From: Ensifer sp. USDA 6670 | GTDB lineage: Bacteria > Pseudomonadota > Alphaproteobacteria > Rhizobiales > Rhizobiaceae | Direction: 5' to 3' | Length of the DNA stretch: 64,000 bases | NCBI GenBank assembly: GCA_000421085.1 | Contig: ATWE01000006.1 | Span: 124,001 to 188,000 of the forward strand | Shown: piece by piece, positions 47,098 through 55,625 of the stretch | How positions within the stretch are numbered: position 1 is the first letter of the stretch | How the letters are laid out: each line of letters begins with the position of its first letter | The notes under the pieces: model-generated | Databases searched by the model: none | Told to the model about the DNA's origin: nothing | The model's input: only the letters and a program-made list of their open reading frames with translations | Translations under genes and position numbers: made by a program

Positions 47098-48108
47098 ATG
47101 TCGTTGCCGCCAATCCTGTCAGGGAAAACGAGGCTGCCGGTCGTAGGGGCGCCGCTTTTCATCGTCTCGCATCCCCGGCTGACGATCGCACAATGCAAGG
47201 CCGGTATTATCGGCGCCTTTCCGGCGCTCAACGCCCGCCCGCAATCGCAGCTCGACGAATGGCTGGCGGAGATCACGGAGACACTGGCCGACCACGACGC
47301 CAGACATCCCGAGCGCCCGGCGGCACCCTTCGCGGTGAACCAGATCGTACACAAATCGAACGCCCGGCTCGAACAGGACCTGATGCTTTGCGTCAAGTAC
47401 AAGGTTCCAATCGTCATCTCCTCGCTCGGGGCCGTACCGGAGGTGAATGCCGCCATCCATTCCTATGGCGGTATCGTTCTCCACGACGTCATCAACAACC
47501 GCCATGCAAATTCCGCGATCCGCAAGGGCGCAGACGGGTTGATCGCGGTCGCCGCAGGCGCTGGCGGCCATGCGGGAACCCTGTCGCCCTTCGCGCTCGT
47601 CCAGGAAATCCGCGCCTGGTTCGACGGGCCGCTTCTGCTCTCAGGCGCGATCGCCACCGGCGACGCAGTGCTCGCGGCGCAAGCGATGGGCGCCGACATG
47701 GCCTATATCGGCTCCCCCTTCATCGCCACGGAAGAGGCCCGCGCGAGCGACGCCTACAAGCAGATGATCGTCGACAGCACCGCCGCCGATATCGTCTATT
47801 CCAACTACTTCACCGGCATTCATGGCAATTACCTGAAATCGTCGATCCTTGCCGCCGGAATGGATCCGGCCAATCTGCCGGAAGCCGACCCCTCCAAGAT
47901 GGACTTCGGCTCGGCAACGGAAGGCGCCAAGGCATGGAAGGACATCTGGGGATGCGGCCAGGGGATCGGCGCCGTGCGCGAAGTCGGCACCGTCGCCCGC
48001 CTTGTCGACCGACTGGAACAGGAATACGACGCCGCACGCGCGCGCCTTGGATTCGGCTCAAGTGCCGAAGGGCGGCCGGCTCAGGAATTTTCAAGTTCTC
48101 GAAACTGA
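47098..48108 (+). CDS. NAD(P)H-dependent flavin oxidoreductase / nitronate monooxygenase family protein
   Basis: A 336-residue FMN TIM-barrel enzyme of the 2-nitropropane dioxygenase family. Visible segments are 'LPVVGAPLFIVSHPRLTIAQCKAGIIGAFPAL', the 'GADGLIAVAAGAGGHAGTLSPFALVQEIR' phosphate-binding loop with its His, and 'LLLSGAIATGDAVLAAQAMGADMAYIGSPFIAT'. Members oxidise nitronates or reduce enoyl-type substrates. The operator it shares with the fadE operon and fadD suggests a role linked to fatty or branched acid catabolism. ATG 47098 (GGAG, 9 nt upstream) is preferred over ATG 47083. Confidence 0.87.
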   Translation: MSLPPILSGKTRLPVVGAPLFIVSHPRLTIAQCKAGIIGAFPALNARPQSQLDEWLAEITETLADHDARHPERPAAPFAVNQIVHKSNARLEQDLMLCVKYKVPIVISSLGAVPEVNAAIHSYGGIVLHDVINNRHANSAIRKGADGLIAVAAGAGGHAGTLSPFALVQEIRAWFDGPLLLSGAIATGDAVLAAQAMGADMAYIGSPFIATEEARASDAYKQMIVDSTAADIVYSNYFTGIHGNYLKSSILAAGMDPANLPEADPSKMDFGSATEGAKAWKDIWGCGQGIGAVREVGTVARLVDRLEQEYDAARARLGFGSSAEGRPAQEFSSSRN

Positions 48109-48184
48109 TGGCTTGAAATCGCGCCGCTTTGCGTTTATCAGCGCCTCACATTCGTTCCGCGGCTTTCGCGGAACCACCCCAAGG

Positions 48185-48260
48185 GCCGCTTTAGCTCAGT
48201 CGGTAGAGCACATCATTCGTAATGATGGGGTCACGTGTTCGAGTCACGTAAGCGGCACCA
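48185..48260 (+). tRNA. tRNA-Thr, anticodon CGT
   Basis: The acceptor stem is GCCGCTT/AAGCGGC. The D arm AGCTCAGTCGGTAGAGC, anticodon stem CATCA/TGATG with loop TTCGTAA (anticodon CGT), T arm GTGTTCGAGTCAC and an encoded CCA complete the cloverleaf. No direct repeat of its 3' end that would mark an integrated element was seen nearby. Confidence 0.97.
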
Positions 48261-48408
48261 TTTCTCTGGAACGTAGTCCGAGAGAGCTTTCGACTCGGCA
48301 ATTCGCTGATGTTGGCTGAGCAGCAATCCCGACGGCGCGTGCCGCCGGGCGTTTTCCGAAGCTCGATCACTTTACTGTTTCAATGATCGTATTCCCCCAG
48401 ATATCAGG

Positions 48409-48546
48409 TCAGCATACCCGGCCGTCGCGGGACATAATCTTCTGCGCCTCATCGGAGATCAGATAGCCCAGAAACGCTTTTGCCTCGGGATCGGCCTCGG
48501 GGGCCAGGGCGTCTGCATCCATCCGCCGCCACGCCGGAGCGGCTTT
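48409..48546 (-). pseudogene. C-terminal remnant of a periplasmic solute-binding protein
   Basis: About 45 codons remain in frame, from after a stop at 48547-48549 down to TGA 48411-48409. They read AAPAWRRMDADALAPEADPE and then 'AKAFLGYLISDEAQKIMSRD', which is the usual end of phosphate- or metal-type binding proteins ('A-x-x-FLxYxxSxEAQxIM'). No N-terminal part or transporter partner is present. It lies between tRNA-Thr and the end of the phospholipid operon, in a 294-bp gap (48261-48554) with no other gene. Confidence 0.6.
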
Positions 48547-48554
48547 TCACCGTC

Positions 48555-49496
48555 TCACGTATAAAAATACCGAGTCAGATGGAAAAAAACCGGCGCCGCA
48601 AAGCTCAGCGAATCCATGCGGTCGAGCACCCCGCCATGGCCGCTGATCATCGAGCCCCAGTCCTTCACGCCCATCGAGCGCTTCACGGCCGAGAGCGCCA
48701 AGCCGCCGAGGAAGCCCATGGCGACGATGGCGAAGGCCATCGCGGCCGCCTCCAGCGGCGTGAAGGGCGTTATCCACCATAGGGCCGCACCGGCAGCCAC
48801 GGCCGAAAGCCCGCCTCCGGCAAGTCCCTCGACCGTTTTCGACGGGCTGACGACCGGTGCGATCTTCGTCCGGCCGAAAAGCTTGCCGAAGACATACTGC
48901 ATGACATCGCTGAACTGCGCGATGGTGATGAGGAAGAAGAGCAGCAGGAAGCCTTCGCCCGGTCGGCCGGGGATGTCGAGCGTCAGGAGGGCCGGTGCGT
49001 GGCTGATGCAATAGACGGTCAGCATCAGCCCCCACTGGATTCGCGAGACGCGCAGCAGGAACTGCTCCGTGTCGCCCTTGAGCGCGGAAAGGCTCGGTAG
49101 GAGGAGGAAGCCGTAGACCGGTATCAGAATGGTGAAAAGCGCATACCAGTCGATTGAGATCAGCCAGTATTGCAGCGGCAGCAGAACGTAAAAGGAAGCA
49201 ACGAGCGGCAGGTGATCGGCGGCACGCGTCGGCGTCAGCGAGACGAACTCACGAAGCGTGTAGAAGGAGGTGAGCGCAAAGAGCATGAGCGTGACGCCGC
49301 GACCGAGAGCGAAACTCACCGCGAAGATGGCGATCATCACCCACCATGCCTTGATACGGGCATTGAGATTGTCGACCGTCGCCCGCCCCGTTTCGGACTT
49401 CGCGCGCCGCGACAGCACGAAGCCGATCAGCGATGCCGCTCCGAGAAGAGCGACTATGCCGGCAAAGAGAATAAAGAGTTTGTCGTTCAAGGACAT
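48555..49496 (-). CDS. Phosphatidate cytidylyltransferase-like protein (CdsA/YnbB type)
   Basis: A 313-residue membrane protein with about eight helices. The CDP-diglyceride synthetase signature is complete near the C-terminus: 'SAVKRSMGVKDWGSMISGHGGVLDRMD'. It would make CDP-diacylglycerol from phosphatidate and CTP at the inner membrane. It is the third gene of a YnbA-PlsC-CdsA-like operon, starting 7 bp after the acyltransferase stop. This is probably a second copy, as housekeeping cdsA usually sits with frr/uppS; that is inference from other genomes. Confidence 0.88.
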   Translation of the reverse strand: MSLNDKLFILFAGIVALLGAASLIGFVLSRRAKSETGRATVDNLNARIKAWWVMIAIFAVSFALGRGVTLMLFALTSFYTLREFVSLTPTRAADHLPLVASFYVLLPLQYWLISIDWYALFTILIPVYGFLLLPSLSALKGDTEQFLLRVSRIQWGLMLTVYCISHAPALLTLDIPGRPGEGFLLLFFLITIAQFSDVMQYVFGKLFGRTKIAPVVSPSKTVEGLAGGGLSAVAAGAALWWITPFTPLEAAAMAFAIVAMGFLGGLALSAVKRSMGVKDWGSMISGHGGVLDRMDSLSFAAPVFFHLTRYFYT

Positions 49497-49503
49497 GGCG
49501 GCC

Positions 49504-50115
49504 TCATCCGATGGGCTCCGGCGCGAGTGCGGCAACCGCTGCACGGGCGCGTTCCAGAAAAGCCTCCTTCTCTTCGCCGGTGTGGCGCGCGACCGGCGGC
49601 CCGAAACGCACCGTGCAGCTGATGGGGACGGGCAAAAAGGTTCCCTTGGGAAAGGCGCGCGAGGGATTGTCGAGATAGGTCGGGATCAGTTCCACGTCGG
49701 GAAATTCCTGCGATAGCCAGTAGAGTCCGCTCTTGAAAGGCCCCGGCAATCGCTCGCTGCCGCGCGTGCCCTCCGGGAAAAGAATGAGCGACTCGCCCTC
49801 GCAGAGCACGTTGCGCAAGGGCGCCAGAGCCGCGCCGGGCGGCCCCTGCGTCGAACGCTCGACGAGCACGCCATTCAGCACCTTGAGCCCGATATGACGC
49901 CTCACGGCCCCCCTGCCCCAATAGTCCGCCGCGGCGATCGGATGCGTAGATGCGCGCAATGCACGCGGCAGCGCCGACCAGATCAGCAGGGTGTCGAGAT
50001 GGCTCGAGTGATTGGCGAAATAGATGCGCTGGCGCATTTCCGGCGACGAGCCCATCCAGTGCGCCTGTCCGCCGACGATGAACCGCGTGAGGCCGATCAG
50101 TGCCAAGTCGATCAC
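49504..50115 (-). CDS. 1-acyl-sn-glycerol-3-phosphate acyltransferase (PlsC family)
   Basis: A 203-residue acyltransferase. The catalytic HX4D motif is 'ANHSSHLDTLL', and the phosphate-binding 'FPEGTRGSERLPGPFKSGLYWL' follows. It would acylate lysophosphatidic acid or a related lysolipid. GTG 50115 overlaps the stop of the upstream gene by 4 bp (GTGA), showing translational coupling and fixing the start. It links the CDP-alcohol phosphatidyltransferase to the CdsA-like protein, so the three genes make a compact phospholipid module. Confidence 0.9.
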   Translation of the reverse strand: MIDLALIGLTRFIVGGQAHWMGSSPEMRQRIYFANHSSHLDTLLIWSALPRALRASTHPIAAADYWGRGAVRRHIGLKVLNGVLVERSTQGPPGAALAPLRNVLCEGESLILFPEGTRGSERLPGPFKSGLYWLSQEFPDVELIPTYLDNPSRAFPKGTFLPVPISCTVRFGPPVARHTGEEKEAFLERARAAVAALAPEPIG

Positions 50116-50777
50116 GGATCCGCACCTTCCCGAATGCGCGAGACGATGGCCCTGGTGCGGGTCGCGCATGTGAGAAGCGCGCCGGCAAGGATGATCCACC
50201 CCGTGGCGTAAAGCACGAGGCGCTCTGTCATCAGAAATGCTTCCCCAAATGCCAGCACGCAGGCGAGACTCATCAACGCCATGCGGTGCTGCTTCGCCAT
50301 GGGACCGCGGAAATCCTGGACCTGGCCGATCGCCCCGCCGAAGACGCGCACATAGGCCGTCAAGGCGGCCGCAAGCGCTCCCGCCCAGCCGAGCCATCCC
50401 GCGCCGGCGGCATAGCCGAGCGCGACGATGAGCAAGGTGTCCGCGACCCTGTCGGGAAACTCGTTGTAGAGCGCTCCGACCGGCGAACCGCGCCCACCCT
50501 CGACCGCCACCATGCCGTCGAGAAGATTGCACAGGAGGCGCAACTGGATCGCGGCGAGCGCCACGGGGTAGAGGAACGGCCGGCCTGCTGCGAAAAGGAG
50601 GGCCGCCGCCCCCAGAGCTGCAAACACGACGCTTGCGAGCGAGATCTGGTTCGGCGTGACCGAAGTCTTCAGAAGCAACGCCGTCAGGCGCCGCGCGAAG
50701 CCGCTGTCGCGCGCTGCGATGGGGCGCCGATCCGCGATCGGCCCGTCTGCGTCTTCGCCGTCAGGTGCGACACTCAT
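50112..50777 (-). CDS. CDP-alcohol phosphatidyltransferase-like protein (YnbA type) with altered active-site motif
   Basis: A 221-residue membrane protein. The catalytic block reads 'NLLDGMVAVEGGRGSPVGAL' followed by 'YNEFPDRVAD'. Compared with D-x2-D-G-x2-A-R-x8-G-x3-D-x3-D, the first Asp is Asn, the Arg is Val, and an Asn stands where the third Asp is expected. The YnbA subgroup, as I recall it, has a similar 'LYNE.PDRVAD' form. It is therefore probably a divergent enzyme rather than a standard PgsA/PssA. It opens the operon; GTGA overlap couples it to the PlsC gene. Confidence 0.82.
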   Translation of the reverse strand: MSVAPDGEDADGPIADRRPIAARDSGFARRLTALLLKTSVTPNQISLASVVFAALGAAALLFAAGRPFLYPVALAAIQLRLLCNLLDGMVAVEGGRGSPVGALYNEFPDRVADTLLIVALGYAAGAGWLGWAGALAAALTAYVRVFGGAIGQVQDFRGPMAKQHRMALMSLACVLAFGEAFLMTERLVLYATGWIILAGALLTCATRTRAIVSRIREGADP

Positions 50778-50872
50778 GTTCGAGAGGTACGGCCTACAAT
50801 TTAAGGATTGCAGTCTGCCTTAAAACAACTTTCATGCAAATGCCATATGGCCGCGTGCTCCCGGTTCCGGTC

Positions 50873-52048
50873 TCACTTGGCGGAAATATCCACCCTGGAT
50901 ATGCCGTTGACGGGCGGTTCCGGCTGGCTCGTCACCTCGCGCAGCCATTCGCGCCAGATGGCGACGAGCAGCGCCATCAGTACCGGACCGACGAAGAGAC
51001 CGAGAAACCCCATCGTCTTGACGCCGCCGACCAGGCCGAAAAACGTCGGCAGAAAGGGCAGCTTGATCGGGCCGCCGACGAGCCTCGGCCGCAATGTCTT
51101 GTCCACGATGAAGAGCTCCGTCGTACCCCAGGTGAACAGTGCTATGCCATGGACGGGCGAGCCGCTTGCGACGAGATAGACCGACACCAGGGTGAAGCAG
51201 AGCGGAGCGCCGCCCGGTACGAGCGCCATGATGCCTGTGATGATGCCGAGCGTGACCGGCGACGGCACCCCGGCGAGCCAATAGGCGACGCCGAGCACGA
51301 TGCCTTCACCGATCGCGATGATGCCCATGCCGGTGACCGTCGAACTGATCGTAAGGGGCACCACGCGCGACAGCCTCTCCCAGCGCATCGGGAAGATCCG
51401 TTCGCCGAGATGGTCGAGCTGCTTCGAAAAGGACTGGCCGTCGCGATAGACGAAGAAGAGCGTGATCAGCATGAACAGGAGCGTCAGGAAGGACTGGAAG
51501 GCGGAGGCGCCGACCACGAGCACGCCGCGATAGATATTGCCGATATTGGAGCCGCTGACGAGCTGCACCAATTCCCCGAGAGCGCCTGGGTGACCGACAT
51601 ATTTGACCCATTGTTCGCCGAGCCAGGCGCCCACCGCCGGGATCGTCGCCAGCCAGGCAGGCGCCGGCGCGCCGTTCGCATTGGTAGCAACCGCCCAGAC
51701 GAGCCAATCGCGCACCTCGCCCACGGCGTAGATCGCGGCGAGCGAGATCGGCACGACGATAAAGGCGACGACGGAAATGATGGCGATCGTCGCGGCAAGC
51801 GTGCGGTTGCCGTTCAGGCCCTGAAGCAGCCGCCAGTAGATGGGCCAGCTCGCGAAGCCGATGACCACCGCCGCAAGCACCGGCACGAGGAAACCATGGA
51901 AGAAATAGACGCCGCACAGCAGAATGAGAACGAGCAGCCACCGGGCCGCCGAAATCGGCACGACGAGGGCGGAGCGTGAATGGGCCGGCTGCCCGAACAG
52001 CCGCGGCTCCACGGGAAGGTTCTCTCGATCGCGATTGCCCAATTGCAC
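50873..52048 (-). CDS. AI-2E family transporter (PerM/YdiK type)
   Basis: A 391-residue membrane protein with about seven to eight helices. Family segments are 'FFHGFLVPVLAAVVIGFASWPIYWRL', 'LLFMLITLFFVYRDGQSFSKQLDHLGERIFP' and the conserved 'GVPSPVTLGIITGIMALVPGGAPLCF' with 'FGLVGGVKTMGFLGLFVGPVLMALLVAI'. Family members have been linked to AI-2 export or ion-driven transport; the substrate here is unknown. GTG 52048 lies 7 nt after a strong GGAGG and is preferred. It is separated by 95 bp from the phospholipid operon, same strand. Confidence 0.87.
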   Translation of the reverse strand: MQLGNRDRENLPVEPRLFGQPAHSRSALVVPISAARWLLVLILLCGVYFFHGFLVPVLAAVVIGFASWPIYWRLLQGLNGNRTLAATIAIISVVAFIVVPISLAAIYAVGEVRDWLVWAVATNANGAPAPAWLATIPAVGAWLGEQWVKYVGHPGALGELVQLVSGSNIGNIYRGVLVVGASAFQSFLTLLFMLITLFFVYRDGQSFSKQLDHLGERIFPMRWERLSRVVPLTISSTVTGMGIIAIGEGIVLGVAYWLAGVPSPVTLGIITGIMALVPGGAPLCFTLVSVYLVASGSPVHGIALFTWGTTELFIVDKTLRPRLVGGPIKLPFLPTFFGLVGGVKTMGFLGLFVGPVLMALLVAIWREWLREVTSQPEPPVNGISRVDISAK

Positions 52049-52215
52049 CAATTCTCCTCCGTCTCTTCGAACCTTACAACAAACCTGCAACCTTGCCAGC
52101 CCGTTCCGCTCCGCTGGACGCGGTTTCCGGCGCAATGATGGCGGCCGGCTCCGAATCGGCGCTTTACGCTAGAACGCGCGCATTTTCATCTAGCAAGGGC
52201 ACGTGACAGAGAGAT

Positions 52216-52255
52216 TAGAGCGGATGAGGAAAAGCGCGTGCGGTTTTCGCGCGCA
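52216..52255. repeat. RIME-like module A, reverse orientation
   Basis: TAGAGCGGATGAGGAAAAGC followed by GCGTGCGGTTTTCGCGCGCA matches the reverse complement of the module at 5748-5792 with a handful of changes. It lies just after the MFS transporter gene, upstream of the AI-2E family gene. Confidence 0.75.
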
Positions 52256-52261
52256 GTCAGG

Positions 52262-53551
52262 CTACGCGCCCCTCCGCCGCCGATCCACGAGCACCGAGGC
52301 GAGGAAGATGGCGAAACCGCCGATACCGAGCACGGCGCCGACGAGCCCGGGCGAAGTCCAGCCGTAGCCGGCGGCGATGGCAAGGCCGCCGAGCCAGGCG
52401 CCGAGAGCATTGGCGAGATTGAAGGCGGAATGACTGAGGGCTGCCGCGAGCGTCTGCGCCTTTCCGGCGACGTCCATCAGCCGGGTTTGCACGCCCGGAA
52501 CGACGGCGAAGCCGCCGCCGATGAAAAGCACGTTGACGATCGCCATCCAGGGGCTCGTCATGGTGAAATAGAAGAGGATGTAGGCGAAGACGTTGAAGAC
52601 CAGCGCAATGCCGATGGCGCGCGTGAGCGACCAATCGGCGAGCCGCGAACCCACAATATTGCCGAGGATCATGCCGGCACCGAAGACCGACAGCATGGCG
52701 GGCACATTGGCGACGGAAACGCCCGCGACCTGGGTCAGCGCCGGTGCGATATAGGTGAAGACGGCGAACATTCCGCCGCAGCCGATCGCACAGATACCCA
52801 GCAGCAACCAGACCTGAAGGCTCCCCAGCGCGCTCAATTCCCGCAGCGGCGTCGCCTGCGGATCGCCCCTGTCCCGCGGGACGTGGAGCCAGACCAGGAC
52901 CATCGTCATGAGGCTGATGCCGCCGACGATCGCGAAGGCGCTGCGCCATCCGAGCGCCTGGCCGAACCAGGCAACGAGCGGCGTGCCGAAAAGGGTGGCG
53001 ATCGTCAGGCCCATCATGACCCGGCCGACTGCGCGCGCCCGCTGGTTCGGTGCCGCAAGTCCTGCCGCGACCAGTGCCGCCACGCCGAAATAGGCGCCGT
53101 GCGGCAGGCCGGCGAAGAAGCGCGCGGCGACGAGCGGGTGGAAGCTTGGCGCAACGGCGGACGCGAAATTGCCCAACGCAAAGACTGCCATCAATACCAG
53201 CAGCACATGAAAGCGGGCAAACCGCGCCGCAAGTACGGCGATCAACGGCGCGCCGACGACGACGCCGAGCGCGTAGGCGCTGATGACGGCGCCCGCCGCC
53301 GGCAGCGACACGGCGACATTGTCTGCGACCTGCGGCAAAAGGCCCATTATGGCGAATTCGCCGGTACCAATACCGAAACCACCGACAGCCAGCGCAATTT
53401 CCGCCGAGGAAACTCTGTTACGGGACTTGCCCAAATTTGCGGGGCCCAAATTCGGGGGGCTTATGTTCGCGGGGCCCATGTTCGCCGGACCAATATTCGC
53501 GGGGCCCATATTCGTGAACCCGATATTGGCGGAAAGGACATCTTCGGACAT
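52262..53551 (-). CDS. MFS transporter (DHA1, sugar-efflux-like) with an N-terminal pentapeptide-like repeat
   Basis: A 429-residue major facilitator protein with 12 helices from about residue 48. The DHA1 features are 'GIGTGEFAIMGLLPQVADNVAVS', 'AYALGVVVGAPLIAVLAAR' and 'GLPHGAYFGVAALVAAGL', as in arabinose-efflux-like permeases. Before the first helix, residues 7-41 carry about seven five-residue units of the form A-N-(I/M/L)-G-P, a pattern like pentapeptide repeats and unusual for this family. The start ATG 53551 has AAGG upstream. The substrate is unknown; drug or sugar efflux is likely. A palindrome at 53642-53660 may regulate it. Confidence 0.85.
   Translation of the reverse strand: MSEDVLSANIGFTNMGPANIGPANMGPANISPPNLGPANLGKSRNRVSSAEIALAVGGFGIGTGEFAIMGLLPQVADNVAVSLPAAGAVISAYALGVVVGAPLIAVLAARFARFHVLLVLMAVFALGNFASAVAPSFHPLVAARFFAGLPHGAYFGVAALVAAGLAAPNQRARAVGRVMMGLTIATLFGTPLVAWFGQALGWRSAFAIVGGISLMTMVLVWLHVPRDRGDPQATPLRELSALGSLQVWLLLGICAIGCGGMFAVFTYIAPALTQVAGVSVANVPAMLSVFGAGMILGNIVGSRLADWSLTRAIGIALVFNVFAYILFYFTMTSPWMAIVNVLFIGGGFAVVPGVQTRLMDVAGKAQTLAAALSHSAFNLANALGAWLGGLAIAAGYGWTSPGLVGAVLGIGGFAIFLASVLVDRRRRGA
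53432..53533 (-). repeat. 15-bp imperfect tandem repeat in the 5' end of the MFS gene
   Basis: Units of the kind GGGCCCATGTTCGCG / GGGCCAATATTCGCG (plus-strand reading) repeat about six to seven times. They encode ANIGP, ANMGP and ANLGP units on the minus strand. Third-position changes keep the protein pattern, which suggests some selection or an older expansion. Confidence 0.85.
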
Positions 53552-53641
53552 GGGTGACCTTGGCTCGCGGCCGGACGGCCGCCGCGTGAGGGATCTGGAA
53601 TATTCATGGGAACGTCGGCGCAGCCGATGTCGTGGGAGGGT

Positions 53642-53660
53642 TATACTGCGGTGCAGTATA
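53642..53660. promoter_or_regulatory. Palindrome upstream of the MFS transporter gene, possible operator
   Basis: TATACTGC (53642-53649) and GCAGTATA (53653-53660) are perfect 8-bp arms with a 3-bp centre, 91 bp before the MFS start, in the divergent region with fadD. The size fits a TetR- or MarR-type dimer site; the regulator is not in the window. Confidence 0.5.
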
Positions 53661-53738
53661 GGCGAGCCGGCTGCATCCGCAAGAACCGTGCTGCAGCGCA
53701 CATCAAAATTTCAGAATCCGGCGCATAGCTGCCGATTG

Positions 53739-53760
53739 TTGACGTTTACGTCAAAGTTAT
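53739..53760. promoter_or_regulatory. TTGACGTTTACG site before fadD (site 3 of 3)
   Basis: The left half TTGACGTTTACG is identical to sites 1 and 2; the right half is degenerate, with about 5 of 10 positions kept. A shorter palindrome TTGACG / CGTCAA (53739-53754) is also present. It is 125 bp before the fadD start codon. Confidence 0.6.
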
Positions 53761-53884
53761 ATAATTCGGATTACGGCTTGAAGAGGCGAGCTAAAAGCAG
53801 CATCTTCGACGGAGAGGAAGATCGGGAGGGATTTTTCTTCGCCGTGATGACGGCCGGTCATTGGCGACCAGAGGGAGGAAGGTC

Positions 53885-55585
53885 ATGGCGGAAGCAAGCA
53901 CGCAACAGGCGGGCTCGAGCGCGGCGAAGATTTGGCTTGGATGCTACCCGCCGGGCGTGCCGGCCGAGATCGGCCCGCTCACCTATCGATCCATCGGCGA
54001 ATTCTTCGATCACGCGGTTGCGCAATATTCCTGGCGTCCCGCATTCACCTGCATGGGCAAGACGCTGACCTTCTCCGATCTCAATACGCATTCGGCGAAA
54101 ATCGGCGCCTGGCTGCAATCGCTGGGCCTCGCGAAGGGCGATAGGGTCGCGGTGATGATGCCCAACATCCTTCAAAATCCGGTCATCGTCTATGGGATCC
54201 TGCGAGCCGGCTTCACCGTCGTCAACGTCAATCCGCTCTATACGCCGCGCGAACTGGAGCACCAGTTGGTGGATGCCGGCGCCAAGGCGATCTTCGTGCT
54301 CGAGAATTTTGCTCATACGGTCGAGCAGGTGCTGGCCCGCACGAAGGTCAAGCATGTCGTGGTCGCCAGCATGGGCGACATGCTGGGTCCGAAGGGGGCA
54401 ATCGTCAATCTGGTGGTGCGCCGCGTCAAGAAGCTCGTTCCCGCCTGGTCGATTCCAGGTCACCTTTCGTTCAAGACGGTCATTGCCAAGGGCGCGGCGC
54501 TCGGCTTCAAGCGCCCGAACGTGGCGCCGGGAGATGTCGCCTTCCTGCAATATACCGGCGGCACGACCGGTGTGTCCAAGGGCGCAACGCTGACGCACGC
54601 CAATCTCCTGTCCAACATGGCCCAGATGGAGCTGTGGCTGAACACGGCCTTCCTGCGCAAGCCGCGCCCGGAGAGGCTTACCTTCATGTGCGCGCTGCCG
54701 CTCTACCATATCTTTGCGCTCACGGTGAATTCGCTGATGGGGCTGGCAACCGGCGGCAACAACATCCTGATACCGAACCCGCGCGACATCCCCGCCTTCG
54801 TCAAGGAGCTCGGAAGGTACAGGACGAACATCTTTCCAGGACTGAACACGCTCTTCAACGCGTTGATGAACAATCCCGAATTCCGCAAACTCGACTTCTC
54901 GTCCCTGATCCTGACCTTCGGCGGCGGCATGGCGGTGCAGCGGCCGGTCGCCGAGCGCTGGCTGGAGCTGACCGGCTGCCCGATCCATGAAGGCTACGGA
55001 CTTTCCGAGACCTCGCCGGTCGCGACAGCCAACCGTCTCGACACCGACGATTTCACCGGCACGATCGGCATACCGCTGCCCTCGACGGAGGTCGAGATCC
55101 GCGACGAGGACGGGCGCACGCTTCCCGTGGGCGAAATCGGTGAGATCTGCATTCGCGGGCCGCAGGTGATGGCGGGTTATTGGCAGCGCCCCGAGGAAAC
55201 GGCCAGGGCCATTTCGCCGGACGGCTTCTTCCGCACCGGAGACGTCGGCTTCATGAACGCCGAGGGGCTGACGAAGATCGTCGATCGCAAGAAAGACATG
55301 ATCCTCGTCTCGGGATTCAACGTGTTCCCCAACGAGATCGAGGAGGTGGCGGCGACCCATCCGGGCATCCTCGAATGCGCGGCCATCGGCATTGCCGACC
55401 CGCATTCCGGCGAGGCGGTCAAGCTCTTCGTCGTGCGCAAAGACCCGAACCTCACCGAAGAAGAGGTCAAGCGCCACTGCGCCGCCAGCCTCACCAACTA
55501 CAAGCGGCCGCGATACGTGGAATTCCGCACCGAACTGCCCAAGTCGAACGTCGGCAAGATCCTGCGCAAGGATCTGCGCGGGTAG
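53885..55585 (+). CDS. fadD: Long-chain fatty acid-CoA ligase
   Basis: A 566-residue adenylate-forming enzyme. The P-loop-like AMP motif is 'LQYTGGTTGVSKGATLTHAN' (about 223), with 'GYGLSETSPVA', 'FRTGDVGFMNAEGLTKIVDRKKDMI' and the C-terminal catalytic Lys region 'LPKSNVGKILRKDLR'. It activates fatty acids with ATP and CoA for beta-oxidation. ATG 53885 has a GGAGGAAGG SD. The shared TTGACGTTTACG site upstream links it to the fadE-fadA-fadB operon. Confidence 0.93.
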   Translation: MAEASTQQAGSSAAKIWLGCYPPGVPAEIGPLTYRSIGEFFDHAVAQYSWRPAFTCMGKTLTFSDLNTHSAKIGAWLQSLGLAKGDRVAVMMPNILQNPVIVYGILRAGFTVVNVNPLYTPRELEHQLVDAGAKAIFVLENFAHTVEQVLARTKVKHVVVASMGDMLGPKGAIVNLVVRRVKKLVPAWSIPGHLSFKTVIAKGAALGFKRPNVAPGDVAFLQYTGGTTGVSKGATLTHANLLSNMAQMELWLNTAFLRKPRPERLTFMCALPLYHIFALTVNSLMGLATGGNNILIPNPRDIPAFVKELGRYRTNIFPGLNTLFNALMNNPEFRKLDFSSLILTFGGGMAVQRPVAERWLELTGCPIHEGYGLSETSPVATANRLDTDDFTGTIGIPLPSTEVEIRDEDGRTLPVGEIGEICIRGPQVMAGYWQRPEETARAISPDGFFRTGDVGFMNAEGLTKIVDRKKDMILVSGFNVFPNEIEEVAATHPGILECAAIGIADPHSGEAVKLFVVRKDPNLTEEEVKRHCAASLTNYKRPRYVEFRTELPKSNVGKILRKDLRG

Positions 55586-55625
55586 CGCGGCCCTCGCCCG
55601 CCAGCCCCTCATCCCGCTTCCGCGA

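Noticed and set aside
48185-48260. tRNA-Thr as an integration site for a genomic island
   Set aside because: No integrase gene and no direct repeat of the tRNA 3' end was seen in the window; the neighbouring DNA is ordinary apart from one small remnant.
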